Position numbers and translations under genes: made by a program. The notes beneath the pieces are model-generated. The model had not been told where the DNA came from, ran no database searches, and worked only from the letters and a program-made list of their open reading frames with translations. A stretch of DNA of 64,000 bases from contig NZ_AP022565.1 of assembly GCF_010727325.1 (NCBI RefSeq), forward strand, positions 4,836,001-4,900,000, in the 5' to 3' direction. The stretch comes from Mycolicibacterium alvei (GTDB taxonomy: Bacteria; Actinomycetota; Actinomycetes; Mycobacteriales; Mycobacteriaceae). Positions 47,975 to 57,452 of the stretch are shown piece after piece; position 1 is the stretch's first letter, and the number at the start of each line of letters is the position of its first letter.

Positions 47975-47991
47975 CTAGTCGAACGGTCTAG
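47975..47991. promoter_or_regulatory. Palindrome upstream of TetR (Rv1019-like)
   Basis: CTAGTC-GAACG-GTCTAG, an inverted repeat of CTAGnC with one mismatch. It lies 10 bp upstream of the TetR GTG and 16 bp from the 5' end of tRNA-Gln on the other strand. Probable autoregulatory operator. Confidence 0.5.
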
Positions 47992-48001
47992 CCTGATATA
48001 C

Positions 48002-48637
48002 GTGGCAGCACCCGAGAAGGAAGTGCGGGCCCCCCGGGCCCGGATGACCGGTAGCGAACGACGACAACAACTCATCGAGATCGCCAAGTCGCTGTTCGCC
48101 GAACGAGGCTACGAGGGGACCTCGATCGAGGAGATCGCCCAGCGCGCGAACGTCTCCAAACCCGTGGTCTACGAGCATTTCGGCGGTAAAGAAGGCCTCT
48201 ACGCCGTTGTTGTCGACCGGGAGATGTCGGCCTTGCTGGACGGGATCACCTCGTCGCTGACCAACAACCGGTCCCGGGTGCGGGTCGAACGGGTGGCGCT
48301 GGCCCTGCTGACCTACGTCGAGGAACGCACCGACGGTTTCCGCATCCTGATCCGCGACTCGCCGGCGGCCATCACCTCGGGGACCTACGCCACGTTGCTC
48401 AACGATGCGGTCAATCAGGTGTCCTCCATCCTGGCCGGGGATTTCTCCCGCCGCGGACTCGACCCGGACCTGGCGCCGCTGTATGCCCAGGCGCTGGTCG
48501 GTTCGGTGTCGATGACCGCGCAGTGGTGGCTCGACGTGCGCGAGCCCAAGAAAGAAGTGGTGGCCGCGCACGTGGTCAACCTGGCCTGGAACGGGCTGAC
48601 GCATCTCGAGTCCGATCCGGTCCTGCACGAGGAGTAG
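48002..48637 (+). CDS. TetR-family regulator (Rv1019-like)
   Basis: A 211-residue TetR repressor starting at GTG 48002. The DNA-binding domain is SERRQQLIEIAKSLFAERGY then EEIAQRANVSKPVVYEHFGG (residues ~17-62). The ligand domain is helical. In M. tuberculosis, Rv1019 is reported to autoregulate and is co-transcribed with mfd and mazG. Here 5.2 kb of other genes separate it from mfd, so that link is broken or indirect. Confidence 0.9.
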   Translation: MAAPEKEVRAPRARMTGSERRQQLIEIAKSLFAERGYEGTSIEEIAQRANVSKPVVYEHFGGKEGLYAVVVDREMSALLDGITSSLTNNRSRVRVERVALALLTYVEERTDGFRILIRDSPAAITSGTYATLLNDAVNQVSSILAGDFSRRGLDPDLAPLYAQALVGSVSMTAQWWLDVREPKKEVVAAHVVNLAWNGLTHLESDPVLHEE

Positions 48638-48647
48638 CCCGGGTAAC

Positions 48648-48699
48648 TGCAACCTAAGGGTTGCAATATCGGGCAGTCATGTGCAACCCTCGGGTTGCA
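48648..48699. promoter_or_regulatory. Two ArsR-type operators upstream of SRPBCC-ArsR operon
   Basis: TGCAACC-TAAG-GGTTGCA (48648-48665) and TGCAACCC-TC-GGGTTGCA (48682-48699). Both are perfect palindromes spaced 34 bp apart and end 26 bp before the SRPBCC start codon. Likely bound by the ArsR protein of the same operon. Confidence 0.78.
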
Positions 48700-48724
48700 A
48701 TAATTCGGCCGAGAGGAACGCGAC

Positions 48725-49174
48725 ATGACCACCGACTACGACCGCATCGAGCATGAGATCGCCATCGACGCGCCGGCGCAACGCGTCTGGGATCTGGTGA
48801 GCGAACCCGGTTGGTACATCAACGAGGAGCGGATCACCGAACACCGCATCGAACGTGACGGCGACGTCGCCATCGTCACCGACCCCACACACGGCAGGTT
48901 CGCCTTGCGAACCGTCACACTCGATGAGCCGCGCTATGCGGCCTTCCGGTGGCACATCGACGCCGACGACGTGGGCAGCTCATCCACCCTCGTCGAATTC
49001 TGGATCACCCCGGCGGCGACCGGCGTGGTGCTTCGTGTCGTCGAGAGTGGGTTCGCCTCGCTCGACGAGCCTGAGGCCGACCGCCGATCCCGGTTCGACG
49101 ATCACAGTGGCGGCTGGCCGGTCGAGCTGGGCCTCGCCCGGAAGTATCTGGTGGGGGCCGCCGCCGATGCATGA
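48725..49174 (+). CDS. SRPBCC/AHSA1-family protein
   Basis: A 149-residue START-like (AHSA1/activator of Hsp90 ATPase homologue) protein. The pattern EHEIAIDAPAQRVWDLVSEP (residues ~9-28), RTVTLDEPRYAAFRWHID and VVLRVVESGFASLDE is typical. It is co-transcribed with an ArsR regulator that overlaps its 3' end by 8 nt. The SRPBCC-ArsR pairing is frequent in actinobacteria; the ligand is unknown. Confidence 0.85.
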   Translation: MTTDYDRIEHEIAIDAPAQRVWDLVSEPGWYINEERITEHRIERDGDVAIVTDPTHGRFALRTVTLDEPRYAAFRWHIDADDVGSSSTLVEFWITPAATGVVLRVVESGFASLDEPEADRRSRFDDHSGGWPVELGLARKYLVGAAADA

Positions 49175-49496
49175 GAATGCCTCGCCGGTACAGGTTTTCG
49201 CTGCGCTTGCCGACGACAGCCGCTGGCAGGTTCTCGTGGCACTCGGGCGTCGGCCCGCGTCCGCGTCGGCACTGGCCGACGAGCTGCCGATCAGCCGCCA
49301 GGCCATCGCCAAACATCTGAAAGTGCTCACCGAGGTCGGCCTGGTGGTCGCCACCCGGGCCGGGAGGGAGATCAAATACGAGGCGGTGGGAGCTCGGCTC
49401 AGCGAGCTGGCACGCCGACTCGACGGAATCGCGGCGGGTTGGGAACGTCGGCTTGCCCGGATCAAGGATGCTGCCGAGCGGGGCGGGCCAACGTAA
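49167..49496 (+). CDS. ArsR-family transcriptional regulator
   Basis: A 109-residue winged-helix repressor. The core is FAALADDSRWQVLVALGRRP then ADELPISRQAIAKHLKVLTE (residues ~11-57). It has no Cys pairs for metal binding, so it is a non-metal ArsR that probably senses a small molecule or acts as a constitutive repressor. ATG 49167 overlaps the preceding gene. Its likely operators are the twin palindromes at 48648-48699. Confidence 0.88.
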   Translation: MHENASPVQVFAALADDSRWQVLVALGRRPASASALADELPISRQAIAKHLKVLTEVGLVVATRAGREIKYEAVGARLSELARRLDGIAAGWERRLARIKDAAERGGPT

Positions 49497-49519
49497 CTGA
49501 CGGGTCTTCGCGCAAGCGC

Positions 49520-50860
49520 TCAATCCTGATCCCGCGAGAGCAGGTCGGCGGTCGTCTCACGACGTACCAACACTCGCGAAGCGCCGTCGCGCACCGCCAC
49601 CACGGGTGGGCGGCCCACCATGTTGTAGCTCGAAGCCATGCTGTGTTGGTAGGCCCCGGTGCAGGCCACTGCCAGCAGATCGCCGGCATGGATGTCGGCG
49701 GGCAGCTCGGCATCGCGCACGATCTCGTCACCGGCCTCGCAATGCCGGCCGACCACAGTGGCCACGGTGGTCGGGCCCAGCGGATGACGATTTGCCAGGG
49801 CGACAGTGTATTTCGCTCCATACAGCGCGACCCGAGGGTTGTCGCTCATGCCGCCGTCGACCGCGACGAACGTGCGCCCGCCCGGCTGGGACTTCACCCC
49901 GCACACCCGGTACAACGTCACGCCCGCCCGGGCGCTGAGGGCCCGACCGGGTTCGACGACCAGCCGCGGTCGTGGAAATCGCTCGGCCGCACAGGCTGTG
50001 GTCAATGCGTCGTCGACGACCGTGGCGAATGCGCTCACATCGAGGGCCGCGTCCCCGCGGACATACGGAACCCCATGGCCGCCACCGATGTTGAGCTCGG
50101 TCAGCAGTACGCCGTGTTCGGTACGGATATCGGCCATCGCGCCGATCAGCCGGTGCACAGCCTCGCCGTAGGGCGCGGGATCGCTGATCTGCGAACCGAT
50201 GTGGCAGTGCAAACCGACCAGTTCGAGGTTCGGAGTGGCCAGAATGCGGGCGGCGGCGCGGGCGGCCCGGCGGTCGGCCAGGGCGAAGCCGAACTTCTGA
50301 TCGGTCACCCCGGTGGTGACCGCTCGATGCCCGTGGATGTCGATGTCGGGGGTGACCCGGATCAGTACCTGCTGGGGCCGACGGACCAACCCGGCCAGGT
50401 AGGTGATCTCCATCGGGGAGTCGATCACGATGCGGCCGACACCGACGTCGATCGCATTGCGCAGTTCGTCACAGGATTTGGCGTTGCCGTGCAGCACGAT
50501 GCGCGCCGGGTCGACCCCGCCGGCCAACGCAGTGGCGAGTTCGGCCGCCGAGCACACATCCAGACCGAGACCTTCCTCGGCAACCCAGCGGGCCACGGCG
50601 GTGGTCAGCAGCGACTTGCCGGCATAGACCACAGCGGCCTGGGGCAGCGCCGCCCGGTAGCGCCTGGCGCGGGTCCGGAAATCGTTCTCGTCCAGCACGT
50701 AGGCCGGGGTGCGGTACTCGTCGGCGATGTCGGTCAGTGCCACCCGACCGACGGTGATCCGGCCCAGTTCGTCGACACCCGTGGTCAGCGGCCAGATGTT
50801 CGGATCGAGTCGTGGTCGGATGCTGCAGCGCAGCGAAGGCAGGATGTCCAGCAGGGTCAT
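49520..50860 (-). CDS. Diaminopimelate decarboxylase-like PLP enzyme
   Basis: A 446-residue alanine-racemase-fold decarboxylase. The PLP lysine is K82 (VVYAGKSLLTTA). HCHIGSQISDPAPY, the glycine-rich NIGGGHGVPY and VEPGRALSARAGVTLY follow. The substrate-binding Cys is in GRHCEAGDEI, and a conserved Tyr is in CTGAYQHSMASSYN. This is a full set for DAP/ornithine-type decarboxylases. It is probably a second lysA paralogue because mycobacterial lysA is normally beside thrA elsewhere. The neighbours give no pathway hint. Confidence 0.82.
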   Translation of the reverse strand: MTLLDILPSLRCSIRPRLDPNIWPLTTGVDELGRITVGRVALTDIADEYRTPAYVLDENDFRTRARRYRAALPQAAVVYAGKSLLTTAVARWVAEEGLGLDVCSAAELATALAGGVDPARIVLHGNAKSCDELRNAIDVGVGRIVIDSPMEITYLAGLVRRPQQVLIRVTPDIDIHGHRAVTTGVTDQKFGFALADRRAARAAARILATPNLELVGLHCHIGSQISDPAPYGEAVHRLIGAMADIRTEHGVLLTELNIGGGHGVPYVRGDAALDVSAFATVVDDALTTACAAERFPRPRLVVEPGRALSARAGVTLYRVCGVKSQPGGRTFVAVDGGMSDNPRVALYGAKYTVALANRHPLGPTTVATVVGRHCEAGDEIVRDAELPADIHAGDLLAVACTGAYQHSMASSYNMVGRPPVVAVRDGASRVLVRRETTADLLSRDQD

Positions 50861-50946
50861 GACTCCAACGTGGACCGCGCCGGCCGGGTTGTCAGTGGGC
50901 TTGACGATCCCTTGACACCGATCCGCTCAATCTTGACGGTGACCGG

Positions 50947-51522
50947 TTACTTCGGCGCGGCCTCGCGAGCGAGTCGCTTGTTTTCGGCGGTGAGATAGCA
51001 GCCCGTCACGACCTGCAGAACGGCATTGACCTGTGAGCCGAACGACAACCGGCCACCCTCGCTGTCGGCGATGGTCAGATCGGTCGACTCGTCGCCCACG
51101 GGGTTTTCGGTGCGCCCGGTGACGTCGGTGTAGCCGTGCCTGGCGGCGATGTCGATGACGGCCTGCGATGCCCGGTCCCAGAGCGCCGCCGGCACGGGGA
51201 CTTTCGAGACCCAGTTGCGGCCGAAATAGCGTTCGCCGTCGGTGGATCCGAATTCACCACATTCACTGCTGCGTTCATCGCGGTTCGGTAGCCAGGTCGA
51301 GCCCGGCACGATCCGCGATAGTTCGGTGGTGACCTCGGTGATCATCCGGTCACGGTCGGCGAGGACTTCTTCGGCGTCGCGGCGGGACAGCAAGGCGCCG
51401 AGTTCCTTTGGCGTGCCGAAGCCGTAGTCGCCCTCGGCGGGACCTGTGTACTCGGACTCAAACATCGCACCACAGCCGGTCAACGCGACGGCCAGTAAGA
51501 GCGTGATCACCAGACGCCACAT
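50947..51522 (-). CDS. Lipoprotein, LppV/immunity-like, paired with hydrolase
   Basis: A 191-residue lipoprotein with lipobox VALTGC at residues ~12-17. The mature domain has SRRDAEEVLADRDRMITEVT, a Cys in RSSECGEFGST and a C-terminal LQVVTGCYL. Its ATG overlaps the stop of the upstream hydrolase by TGATG, so both proteins are made together. Such lipoproteins sit beside DUF1023-type hydrolases in many mycobacteria; a protective (immunity) or membrane-anchoring role is plausible but unproven. Confidence 0.8.
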   Translation of the reverse strand: MWRLVITLLLAVALTGCGAMFESEYTGPAEGDYGFGTPKELGALLSRRDAEEVLADRDRMITEVTTELSRIVPGSTWLPNRDERSSECGEFGSTDGERYFGRNWVSKVPVPAALWDRASQAVIDIAARHGYTDVTGRTENPVGDESTDLTIADSEGGRLSFGSQVNAVLQVVTGCYLTAENKRLAREAAPK

Positions 51523-53099
51523 CAATCCTCCACCTTCACGTAGTTGTCGTCCTGTCCCAACCCTGCCACGACCACAGCCTGGTTGTAGAGAGCGGTGGTG
51601 TTCAGGAAGGAGTACTGGCTGTGCCCGGTCGACTCCTCGCGTGGGCCCAGCGCCGTGGTCTCGGAGTTGGTGGACAGGTCGGTGAACCCGGGCAGGCTTG
51701 ACGGGATCGTGGCACCGTATCGGCGCAGGTTGGCGACGGCATCGTCCTTGGCGTGCTCGACGAATACGTGCCCTTCGGTCAGATGCAGATCCGACGGTGT
51801 GGTCTGGCTGGCGAACTGCCACACGTCGGTTTCCAGTCCCGGCGAGCCCATGAACACGACATCGTCGGTGGCGGTGCCGCGCTGCAGTGCCTCGCTCGCG
51901 AGGGTCGAACCATAGGAATGCCCGAGCACGGTGAGATGTGGATCGGTGTCGCGGGAGCTGTCCAGACCGTTGATGAACGACGCCAGTTCGGGCGCGTTGT
52001 CGTCGGCGTAGTGGGCGTTGCCGGCCTGGGCGACATTGGACGGCGGTTCGTAGCCAAGCCATGCCACGGTGGCGACGGTCTCGTTGCCCTTGCCCGCCTT
52101 GTCCAGCACCCGCTCGGTCTCGCTCTTCAGCCATTCGGACTGCTCGACGTAGGTGGGAAGATCGTTGCCCTCGTCGGGTTTGTCATAGGTCACCGAACCG
52201 GTTCCGGGCACGTACACGCTGACGTGGTCGGCCGTGTCGACATTGCCGATCGCCACCGCAACCTTGGGTTCGTCGCCGTCGAAATCGAGCACCAGCAGCT
52301 GTCGGTCGTCCTTGGACAGGGCTTCGTCGATCGCGGCGATGGTGTCCTTTTCCTTATTGGTGAGGTCCGGATCGTTGCGCAAGGTCGCCAACCGGTTCCG
52401 GTTGGCCGCGTCACGAGCGGTGCCGGGCACCCCGTCAAGGTTTCCGACCCATTCCGGCCGTTCGGTGATGATCCGGTTCTGCTCGTCTTCGCTGAGCGAA
52501 TCCCACCACTGATTCACCTCGGTGTCGGTGGCGCCGTCGGGCGGTTTGAGGCTGTCGAGGTCACGCTTGAACGGTGACGCCGCCGCATCGTCCATGATGT
52601 TGCCCGCCCGCGGTTCACTGCTCGACGCACCTTGTTCGACTGCTTTCGCAGTCGCTTTGTCGACGGAATCGAACTGCTGCAGAAGGGCTTTGAGTGTCGA
52701 GGTGTACGCGGCGGCCAGCTTGGGTGTCATCAGCTTGCTCGATCCCGCAGCCGTGACATTGCCGTCGTTGCCGACGTTTGCGCCGAGACTCATCGCCTGT
52801 TTGGCGACGTCGAGGATCTCGGTGCGCAGCGGCGTCAGGTTGGTGCCGCCGGATCGCAGTGCGGCCTGGATGTTCTGCAGGCGGGTACGGAGACCTTCCT
52901 GCTCTCCCAGATTCTTGTTGCCGCGCGCCTGCGCCGCGGTGGCCGCGGTGCCTTTCCAGCTGCCGCTCAGATCGGTGAGGGTATTGCGTTGGGTGTTGAT
53001 CAGCCCGTCGAGCGGAGCGATCTTGCCCTGTAACTGGTTTGCGCCATCAGACAATGCGGTCGGATTGCTGGCGGTGACCACCGGGATGGTGACGGTCAT
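51522..53099 (-). CDS. Alpha/beta hydrolase (DUF1023) with WXG-like N-terminal domain
   Basis: A 525-residue two-part protein. The first ~170 residues are helical and carry W48-K-G50 in LTDLSGSWKGTAATAAQ, a WXG-type turn, and no signal peptide. The second part is a DUF1023 alpha/beta hydrolase with nucleophile elbow GHSYGSTLASEAL and typical VAWLGYEPPSN. The linker includes TDTEVNQWWDSLSEDEQNRI. This architecture resembles a type VII-secreted effector or a cell-surface hydrolase. A lipoprotein gene follows with a TGATG overlap. Confidence 0.88.
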   Translation of the reverse strand: MTVTIPVVTASNPTALSDGANQLQGKIAPLDGLINTQRNTLTDLSGSWKGTAATAAQARGNKNLGEQEGLRTRLQNIQAALRSGGTNLTPLRTEILDVAKQAMSLGANVGNDGNVTAAGSSKLMTPKLAAAYTSTLKALLQQFDSVDKATAKAVEQGASSSEPRAGNIMDDAAASPFKRDLDSLKPPDGATDTEVNQWWDSLSEDEQNRIITERPEWVGNLDGVPGTARDAANRNRLATLRNDPDLTNKEKDTIAAIDEALSKDDRQLLVLDFDGDEPKVAVAIGNVDTADHVSVYVPGTGSVTYDKPDEGNDLPTYVEQSEWLKSETERVLDKAGKGNETVATVAWLGYEPPSNVAQAGNAHYADDNAPELASFINGLDSSRDTDPHLTVLGHSYGSTLASEALQRGTATDDVVFMGSPGLETDVWQFASQTTPSDLHLTEGHVFVEHAKDDAVANLRRYGATIPSSLPGFTDLSTNSETTALGPREESTGHSQYSFLNTTALYNQAVVVAGLGQDDNYVKVED

Positions 53100-53185
53100 C
53101 GGCGGTTTCCGCCCATCATTGCTCCTGTCTGGAAGATTGCCGTGAAAACGCTAGCAGCAGCCGGAGGCGGCTCGACGCGCCAAAA

Positions 53186-53746
53186 TCAGGACCGGCCGAA
53201 CGTCGTCGTACCGGTACCGGTGGCGACGAACCCGTTGCCCTTGACGGGATCGGCCATCCGGCAGGCCAACAAGATGTCGTCGGTGTGGATGCAGGTGGCG
53301 TTGCCCACCTCGAAGCGCTGACCGGCGGGCAGCATCGGCGCCTCGTCCTCGCGCAGGCCGTCGACGGGGCTGAGCGGAGCATCGGTGTGGGTGAAGCTCA
53401 TCGGGATCGCGCCGTTGACGGTGCCGTAGCTGAACAGATGCGCGAGGTTGGCGTCATCGGGCGCCCCGACGAACGGCCCACGGCAGTCCAGGGCGTACAT
53501 CGCCCGGTGCTGGGTGGTCATACAGACGAAGCCGTCGGGGGTGCGAAACCCCTGCATCGGAAAACCTTGACCCTCACGCAGGACGTAGTGCGCCGGATCC
53601 ACGGCGGGGTAAGCGGCGAAGTCGGGCACACCGTCAGGCCCCAGGTGCGTCGCAATCGCGGTGTGCGGGGCCTCCCGGGTGGCGAGCCACAACCCGGCCA
53701 GCACTGCCGTCAGGACCGATACGACCGCCACCGCCACACGCACCAT
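53186..53746 (-). CDS. Membrane-anchored or exported protein of unknown function
   Basis: A 186-residue protein with one N-terminal hydrophobic segment (MVRVAVAVVSVLTAVLAGLW) and an outside domain rich in Pro/Asp. Cysteines are in GFVCMTTQHRAMYALDCRGP, VGNATCIHTDDI and LLACRMADP, probably disulfides. ATG 53746 is used; the upstream extension is unsupported. Its start is 67 bp from the divergent mfd. No known catalytic motif. Confidence 0.72.
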   Translation of the reverse strand: MVRVAVAVVSVLTAVLAGLWLATREAPHTAIATHLGPDGVPDFAAYPAVDPAHYVLREGQGFPMQGFRTPDGFVCMTTQHRAMYALDCRGPFVGAPDDANLAHLFSYGTVNGAIPMSFTHTDAPLSPVDGLREDEAPMLPAGQRFEVGNATCIHTDDILLACRMADPVKGNGFVATGTGTTTFGRS

Positions 53747-53813
53747 CGCTCCATGATCGCCCGGGGCAGATCGGGACGGAGCCGAATTCCCGGCCCCGTA
53801 GAATGGCGACATC

Positions 53814-56800
53814 ATGACCGCACCGGGGTACAACCATGTCCAGACCCCGATTGCGGGTCTCGTTGAGCTGGCATTAACCGATCCGTCGCTGCAGGACGTT
53901 TTTCGCCGTGCCGTCGACCGGCCCGCAGATCTCGCACTCGTCGGCCCGGCCAGCGCCCGCGTGCTGGTCGCCGCCGGACTGGCCCAGCAGGGGCCGTTGC
54001 TGGTGGTCACCGCCACCGGCCGGGAAGCCGACGATCTGACCGCCGAGTTGCGCGGCGTCTTCGGTGACGCGGTCGCGCTGTTCCCGTCCTGGGAGACGCT
54101 GCCGCACGAGCGCCTGTCGCCGGGCGTGGAAACGGTCGGCGCCCGGTTGTTGCTGTTGCGCCGGCTCGCTCATCCCGACGACGAGACGCTGGGCCCGCCA
54201 CTGCGGGTGGTGGTCACCACCACCCGATCCCTTTTGCAACCGATGGCCCCCGACGTGGTGAGTACCGAACCGGTCACCCTCGCAGTCGGCGCGGAGGCCG
54301 AGTTCGAGGGCGTGGTCGCGCGCCTGGTCGACCTCGCGTACACCCGCGTCGACATGGTCGGTAAACGCGGGGAGTTCGCCGTCCGCGGCGGCATCCTCGA
54401 CATCTTCCCGCCCACTGCGGAGCACCCGGTACGCGTGGAGTTCTGGGGCGACGAGATCTCCGAGATACGGATGTTCGCGATCGCCGACCAGCGTTCGATC
54501 CCCGAGATTCCGGTGCAGAACGTGGTCGCTGTGCCGTGCCGTGAACTATTGATGACCGCCGAGGTGCGTGAGCGCGCCGCGGTGCTCTCTCAAGAACACC
54601 CCACCCACGAGAACAGCGTGCCGGGCAGCGTGCCCGAGATGCTGGCCAAGCTCGCCGAGGGAATCCCGGTCGACGGCATGGAGGCGCTGCTACCGCTGTT
54701 GCATTCGGTGCAGCCCACGACGCTGACACACCACCTGCCCGAGGGCGCCCCGGTGTTGTTGTGCGATCCGGAGAAGGTGCGCACCCGGGCGGGCGACCTG
54801 ATCAAGACCGGGCGGGAATTCCTGGAGGCCTCGTGGTCGACGGCCGCGGTCGGCGGGGATGCCCCCATCGACATCGAGGCGCTGGGGGCATCCGGGTTCG
54901 TCCCGTTCGCGCAGGCGCGAGAAGACGCCGTCGCCGGCGGACACCCGTGGTGGACCCTGAGCCAGCTGCCCGACGGCAAGGCCACCGAACTCGACCTGCG
55001 GCCGTCGCCCTCGGCGCGTAGTCAGCAGAGCCTCGACGAGATCTTCGCGATGCTGCGTGCCCACGTGGCCACCGGTGGATACGCTGCGGTGGTCACCCCG
55101 GGTGCCGGAACTGCGCAACGCGTGGTGGAGCAGCTCGGCGAATCAGACACGCCCGCAGCAGTATTGGATCCGGGAGTCGCGCCCAAAGCCGGTGTGGTCG
55201 GCGTGCTCAAGGGTCCGATGCACGACGGTGTGGTGCTGCCGGGGGCCAACCTCGTCATCATCACCGAGACCGATCTGACCGGCAACCGGGTGACGTCCTC
55301 GGAAGGCAAAAGGCTTGCGGCCAAGCGGCGTAACGTCGTCGACCCGCTGGCGCTGACCGCCGGCGATCTCGTGGTGCACGATCAGCACGGCATCGGCAAG
55401 TTCGTCGAGATGACCGAGCGGGTGGTCGGCGGAGCGCGCCGCGAGTACCTGGTTCTGGAGTACGCCTCGGCCAAGCGGGGCGGCGGATCGGATCGCCTCT
55501 ACGTGCCGATGGATTCGCTGGACCAGCTGTCGCGGTACGTGGGCGGCGAAGCGCCATCGCTCTCCAAGCTCGGCGGTAGCGATTGGGCCAACACGAAAAC
55601 CAAGGCACGCAAGGCAGTTCGGGAGATCGCCAGCGAACTGGTGGCGCTGTACGCCAAACGTCAGTCGGCGCCCGGGCATGCGTTCGGCCCCGACACTCCA
55701 TGGCAGAACGAGATGGAAGATGCGTTCGGTTTCACCGAGACCATCGACCAGATGACCGCCATCACCGAGGTCAAATCCGATATGGAGAAACCGGTTCCGA
55801 TGGACCGGGTGATCTGTGGTGACGTGGGCTACGGCAAGACCGAGATCGCGGTGCGGGCGGCGTTCAAGGCCGTCCAAGACGGCAAACAGGTCGCGGTGCT
55901 GGTGCCGACGACGCTGCTGGCCGATCAGCATCTGCAGACCTTCACCAACCGGATGGCGGGTTTCCCGGTGACGGTCAAGGGGTTGTCGCGGTTCACCGAT
56001 CCCGCGGAGTCACGCACCACGTTGGCGGGCATGAAGGACGGGTCGGTCGACGTGGTGATCGGGACGCACCGGCTATTGCAGACCGGTGTGACCTGGAAAG
56101 ACCTGGGCCTCATCATCGTTGACGAGGAACAGCGGTTCGGCGTCGAGCACAAAGAGCACATCAAGTCGATGCGCACCCACGTCGACGTGCTCACCATGAG
56201 TGCCACGCCGATCCCGCGCACCCTGGAGATGAGCCTGGCCGGTATCCGCGAGATGTCGACGATCCTCACCCCGCCCGAGGAGCGTCACCCGGTGCTGACC
56301 TATGTCGGGCCGCACGACGACAAGCAGGTGGCCGCGGCGTTGCGCCGCGAGTTGCTGCGCGACGGGCAGGTGTTCTACATCCACAACCGGGTCCGCACGA
56401 TCGACCAGGCCGCGGCGCGGATTCGTCAGATGGTGCCCGAAGCCAGGGTCGTTGTGGCGCACGGGCAGATGAACGAGGAGGCGCTGGAGAAGACCGTCGA
56501 GGGCTTCTGGAACCGTGAGTACGACATCCTGGTCTGCACCACGATCGTCGAGACCGGCCTGGACATCTCGAACGCCAACACGCTGATCGTCGAGCGGGCC
56601 GACACCTTCGGGTTGTCGCAGCTGCATCAGCTGCGGGGCCGGGTGGGGCGCAGCCGTGAACGCGGATACGCCTACATGCTCTATCCACCCAATTCGCCGC
56701 TGACCGAGACCGCCTACGACCGGCTGGCCACGATCGCCCAGAACAACGAGCTGGGTGCCGGTATGGCCGTGGCCATGAAGGACCTGGAGATCCGCGGTGC

Positions 56801-57452
56801 GGGCAACGTACTGGGCGCCGAGCAGTCCGGCCATGTGGCGGGGGTGGGTTTCGACCTCTACGTGCGGCTGGTCGGAGAGGCCGTAGAGGCCTACCGGGCC
56901 GTCGCGGACGGAAAAACCGTTGCCACGCCACAAGAAACGAAAGAAGTACGGGTCGACCTGCCGGTCGATGCGCACCTGCCGCCGGAATACATCGGCAGTG
57001 ACCGGTTGCGGCTCGAGGGCTACCGGCGGTTGGCCGCCGCTTCGGATGAAGACGCGGTGCGAGCCGTCGTGGACGAACTCGTCGACAGGTACGGTCCGCT
57101 TCCGGTCGAGGTGCAGCGCCTGGTCGCGGTGGCGCGGCTACGGTTGCTGTGCCGGGAGTACGGCATCACCGAGATCGGCGCGGTGTCGGCGTCGACGATC
57201 AAGCTGTCACCGCTGGTGCTGCCCGATTCCGCGCAGTTGCGGCTCAAGCGGATGTACCCGGGGGCGCACTACCGCGCCACCACCTCGGTGGTTCAGGTGC
57301 CGATCCCACGCGAGAGCGACAGCATCGGCTCGCCGCGGATACGCGACCTCGACATTGTCCAAATGGTTGCCGGTCTGGTGCTGGTTCTCCATGGCAAAGG
57401 CCAGTCAGATGTTGATATAACGAAGTTCTCGCAGGTAACTGGGGAGGTGTGA
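53814..57452 (+). CDS. mfd: Transcription-repair coupling factor
   Basis: A 1212-residue SF2 translocase that removes stalled RNA polymerase and recruits UvrA. The N-terminal UvrB-like domains (~20-350) include [19 protein letters not shown]. The RNAP-interacting CarD-like module is near [20 protein letters not shown]. Walker A is [19 protein letters not shown] (~670) and motif II is [13 protein letters not shown]. The TRG motif and C-terminal domain complete it. It corresponds to Rv1020. The stop overlaps mazG by GTGA. Confidence 0.97.
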   Translation: MTAPGYNHVQTPIAGLVELALTDPSLQDVFRRAVDRPADLALVGPASARVLVAAGLAQQGPLLVVTATGREADDLTAELRGVFGDAVALFPSWETLPHERLSPGVETVGARLLLLRRLAHPDDETLGPPLRVVVTTTRSLLQPMAPDVVSTEPVTLAVGAEAEFEGVVARLVDLAYTRVDMVGKRGEFAVRGGILDIFPPTAEHPVRVEFWGDEISEIRMFAIADQRSIPEIPVQNVVAVPCRELLMTAEVRERAAVLSQEHPTHENSVPGSVPEMLAKLAEGIPVDGMEALLPLLHSVQPTTLTHHLPEGAPVLLCDPEKVRTRAGDLIKTGREFLEASWSTAAVGGDAPIDIEALGASGFVPFAQAREDAVAGGHPWWTLSQLPDGKATELDLRPSPSARSQQSLDEIFAMLRAHVATGGYAAVVTPGAGTAQRVVEQLGESDTPAAVLDPGVAPKAGVVGVLKGPMHDGVVLPGANLVIITETDLTGNRVTSSEGKRLAAKRRNVVDPLALTAGDLVVHDQHGIGKFVEMTERVVGGARREYLVLEYASAKRGGGSDRLYVPMDSLDQLSRYVGGEAPSLSKLGGSDWANTKTKARKAVREIASELVALYAKRQSAPGHAFGPDTPWQNEMEDAFGFTETIDQMTAITEVKSDMEKPVPMDRVICGDVGYGKTEIAVRAAFKAVQDGKQVAVLVPTTLLADQHLQTFTNRMAGFPVTVKGLSRFTDPAESRTTLAGMKDGSVDVVIGTHRLLQTGVTWKDLGLIIVDEEQRFGVEHKEHIKSMRTHVDVLTMSATPIPRTLEMSLAGIREMSTILTPPEERHPVLTYVGPHDDKQVAAALRRELLRDGQVFYIHNRVRTIDQAAARIRQMVPEARVVVAHGQMNEEALEKTVEGFWNREYDILVCTTIVETGLDISNANTLIVERADTFGLSQLHQLRGRVGRSRERGYAYMLYPPNSPLTETAYDRLATIAQNNELGAGMAVAMKDLEIRGAGNVLGAEQSGHVAGVGFDLYVRLVGEAVEAYRAVADGKTVATPQETKEVRVDLPVDAHLPPEYIGSDRLRLEGYRRLAAASDEDAVRAVVDELVDRYGPLPVEVQRLVAVARLRLLCREYGITEIGAVSASTIKLSPLVLPDSAQLRLKRMYPGAHYRATTSVVQVPIPRESDSIGSPRIRDLDIVQMVAGLVLVLHGKGQSDVDITKFSQVTGEV

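Noticed and set aside
46240..47991. 583-residue open frame on the + strand opposite glmU
   Set aside because: It is the antisense shadow of glmU in high-GC DNA; composition is Gly/Asp/His-rich with no domain, while glmU has all motifs.
49439..50998. 519-residue open frame on the + strand
   Set aside because: Shadow of the diaminopimelate-decarboxylase-like gene on the other strand; it also overlaps the ArsR gene end.
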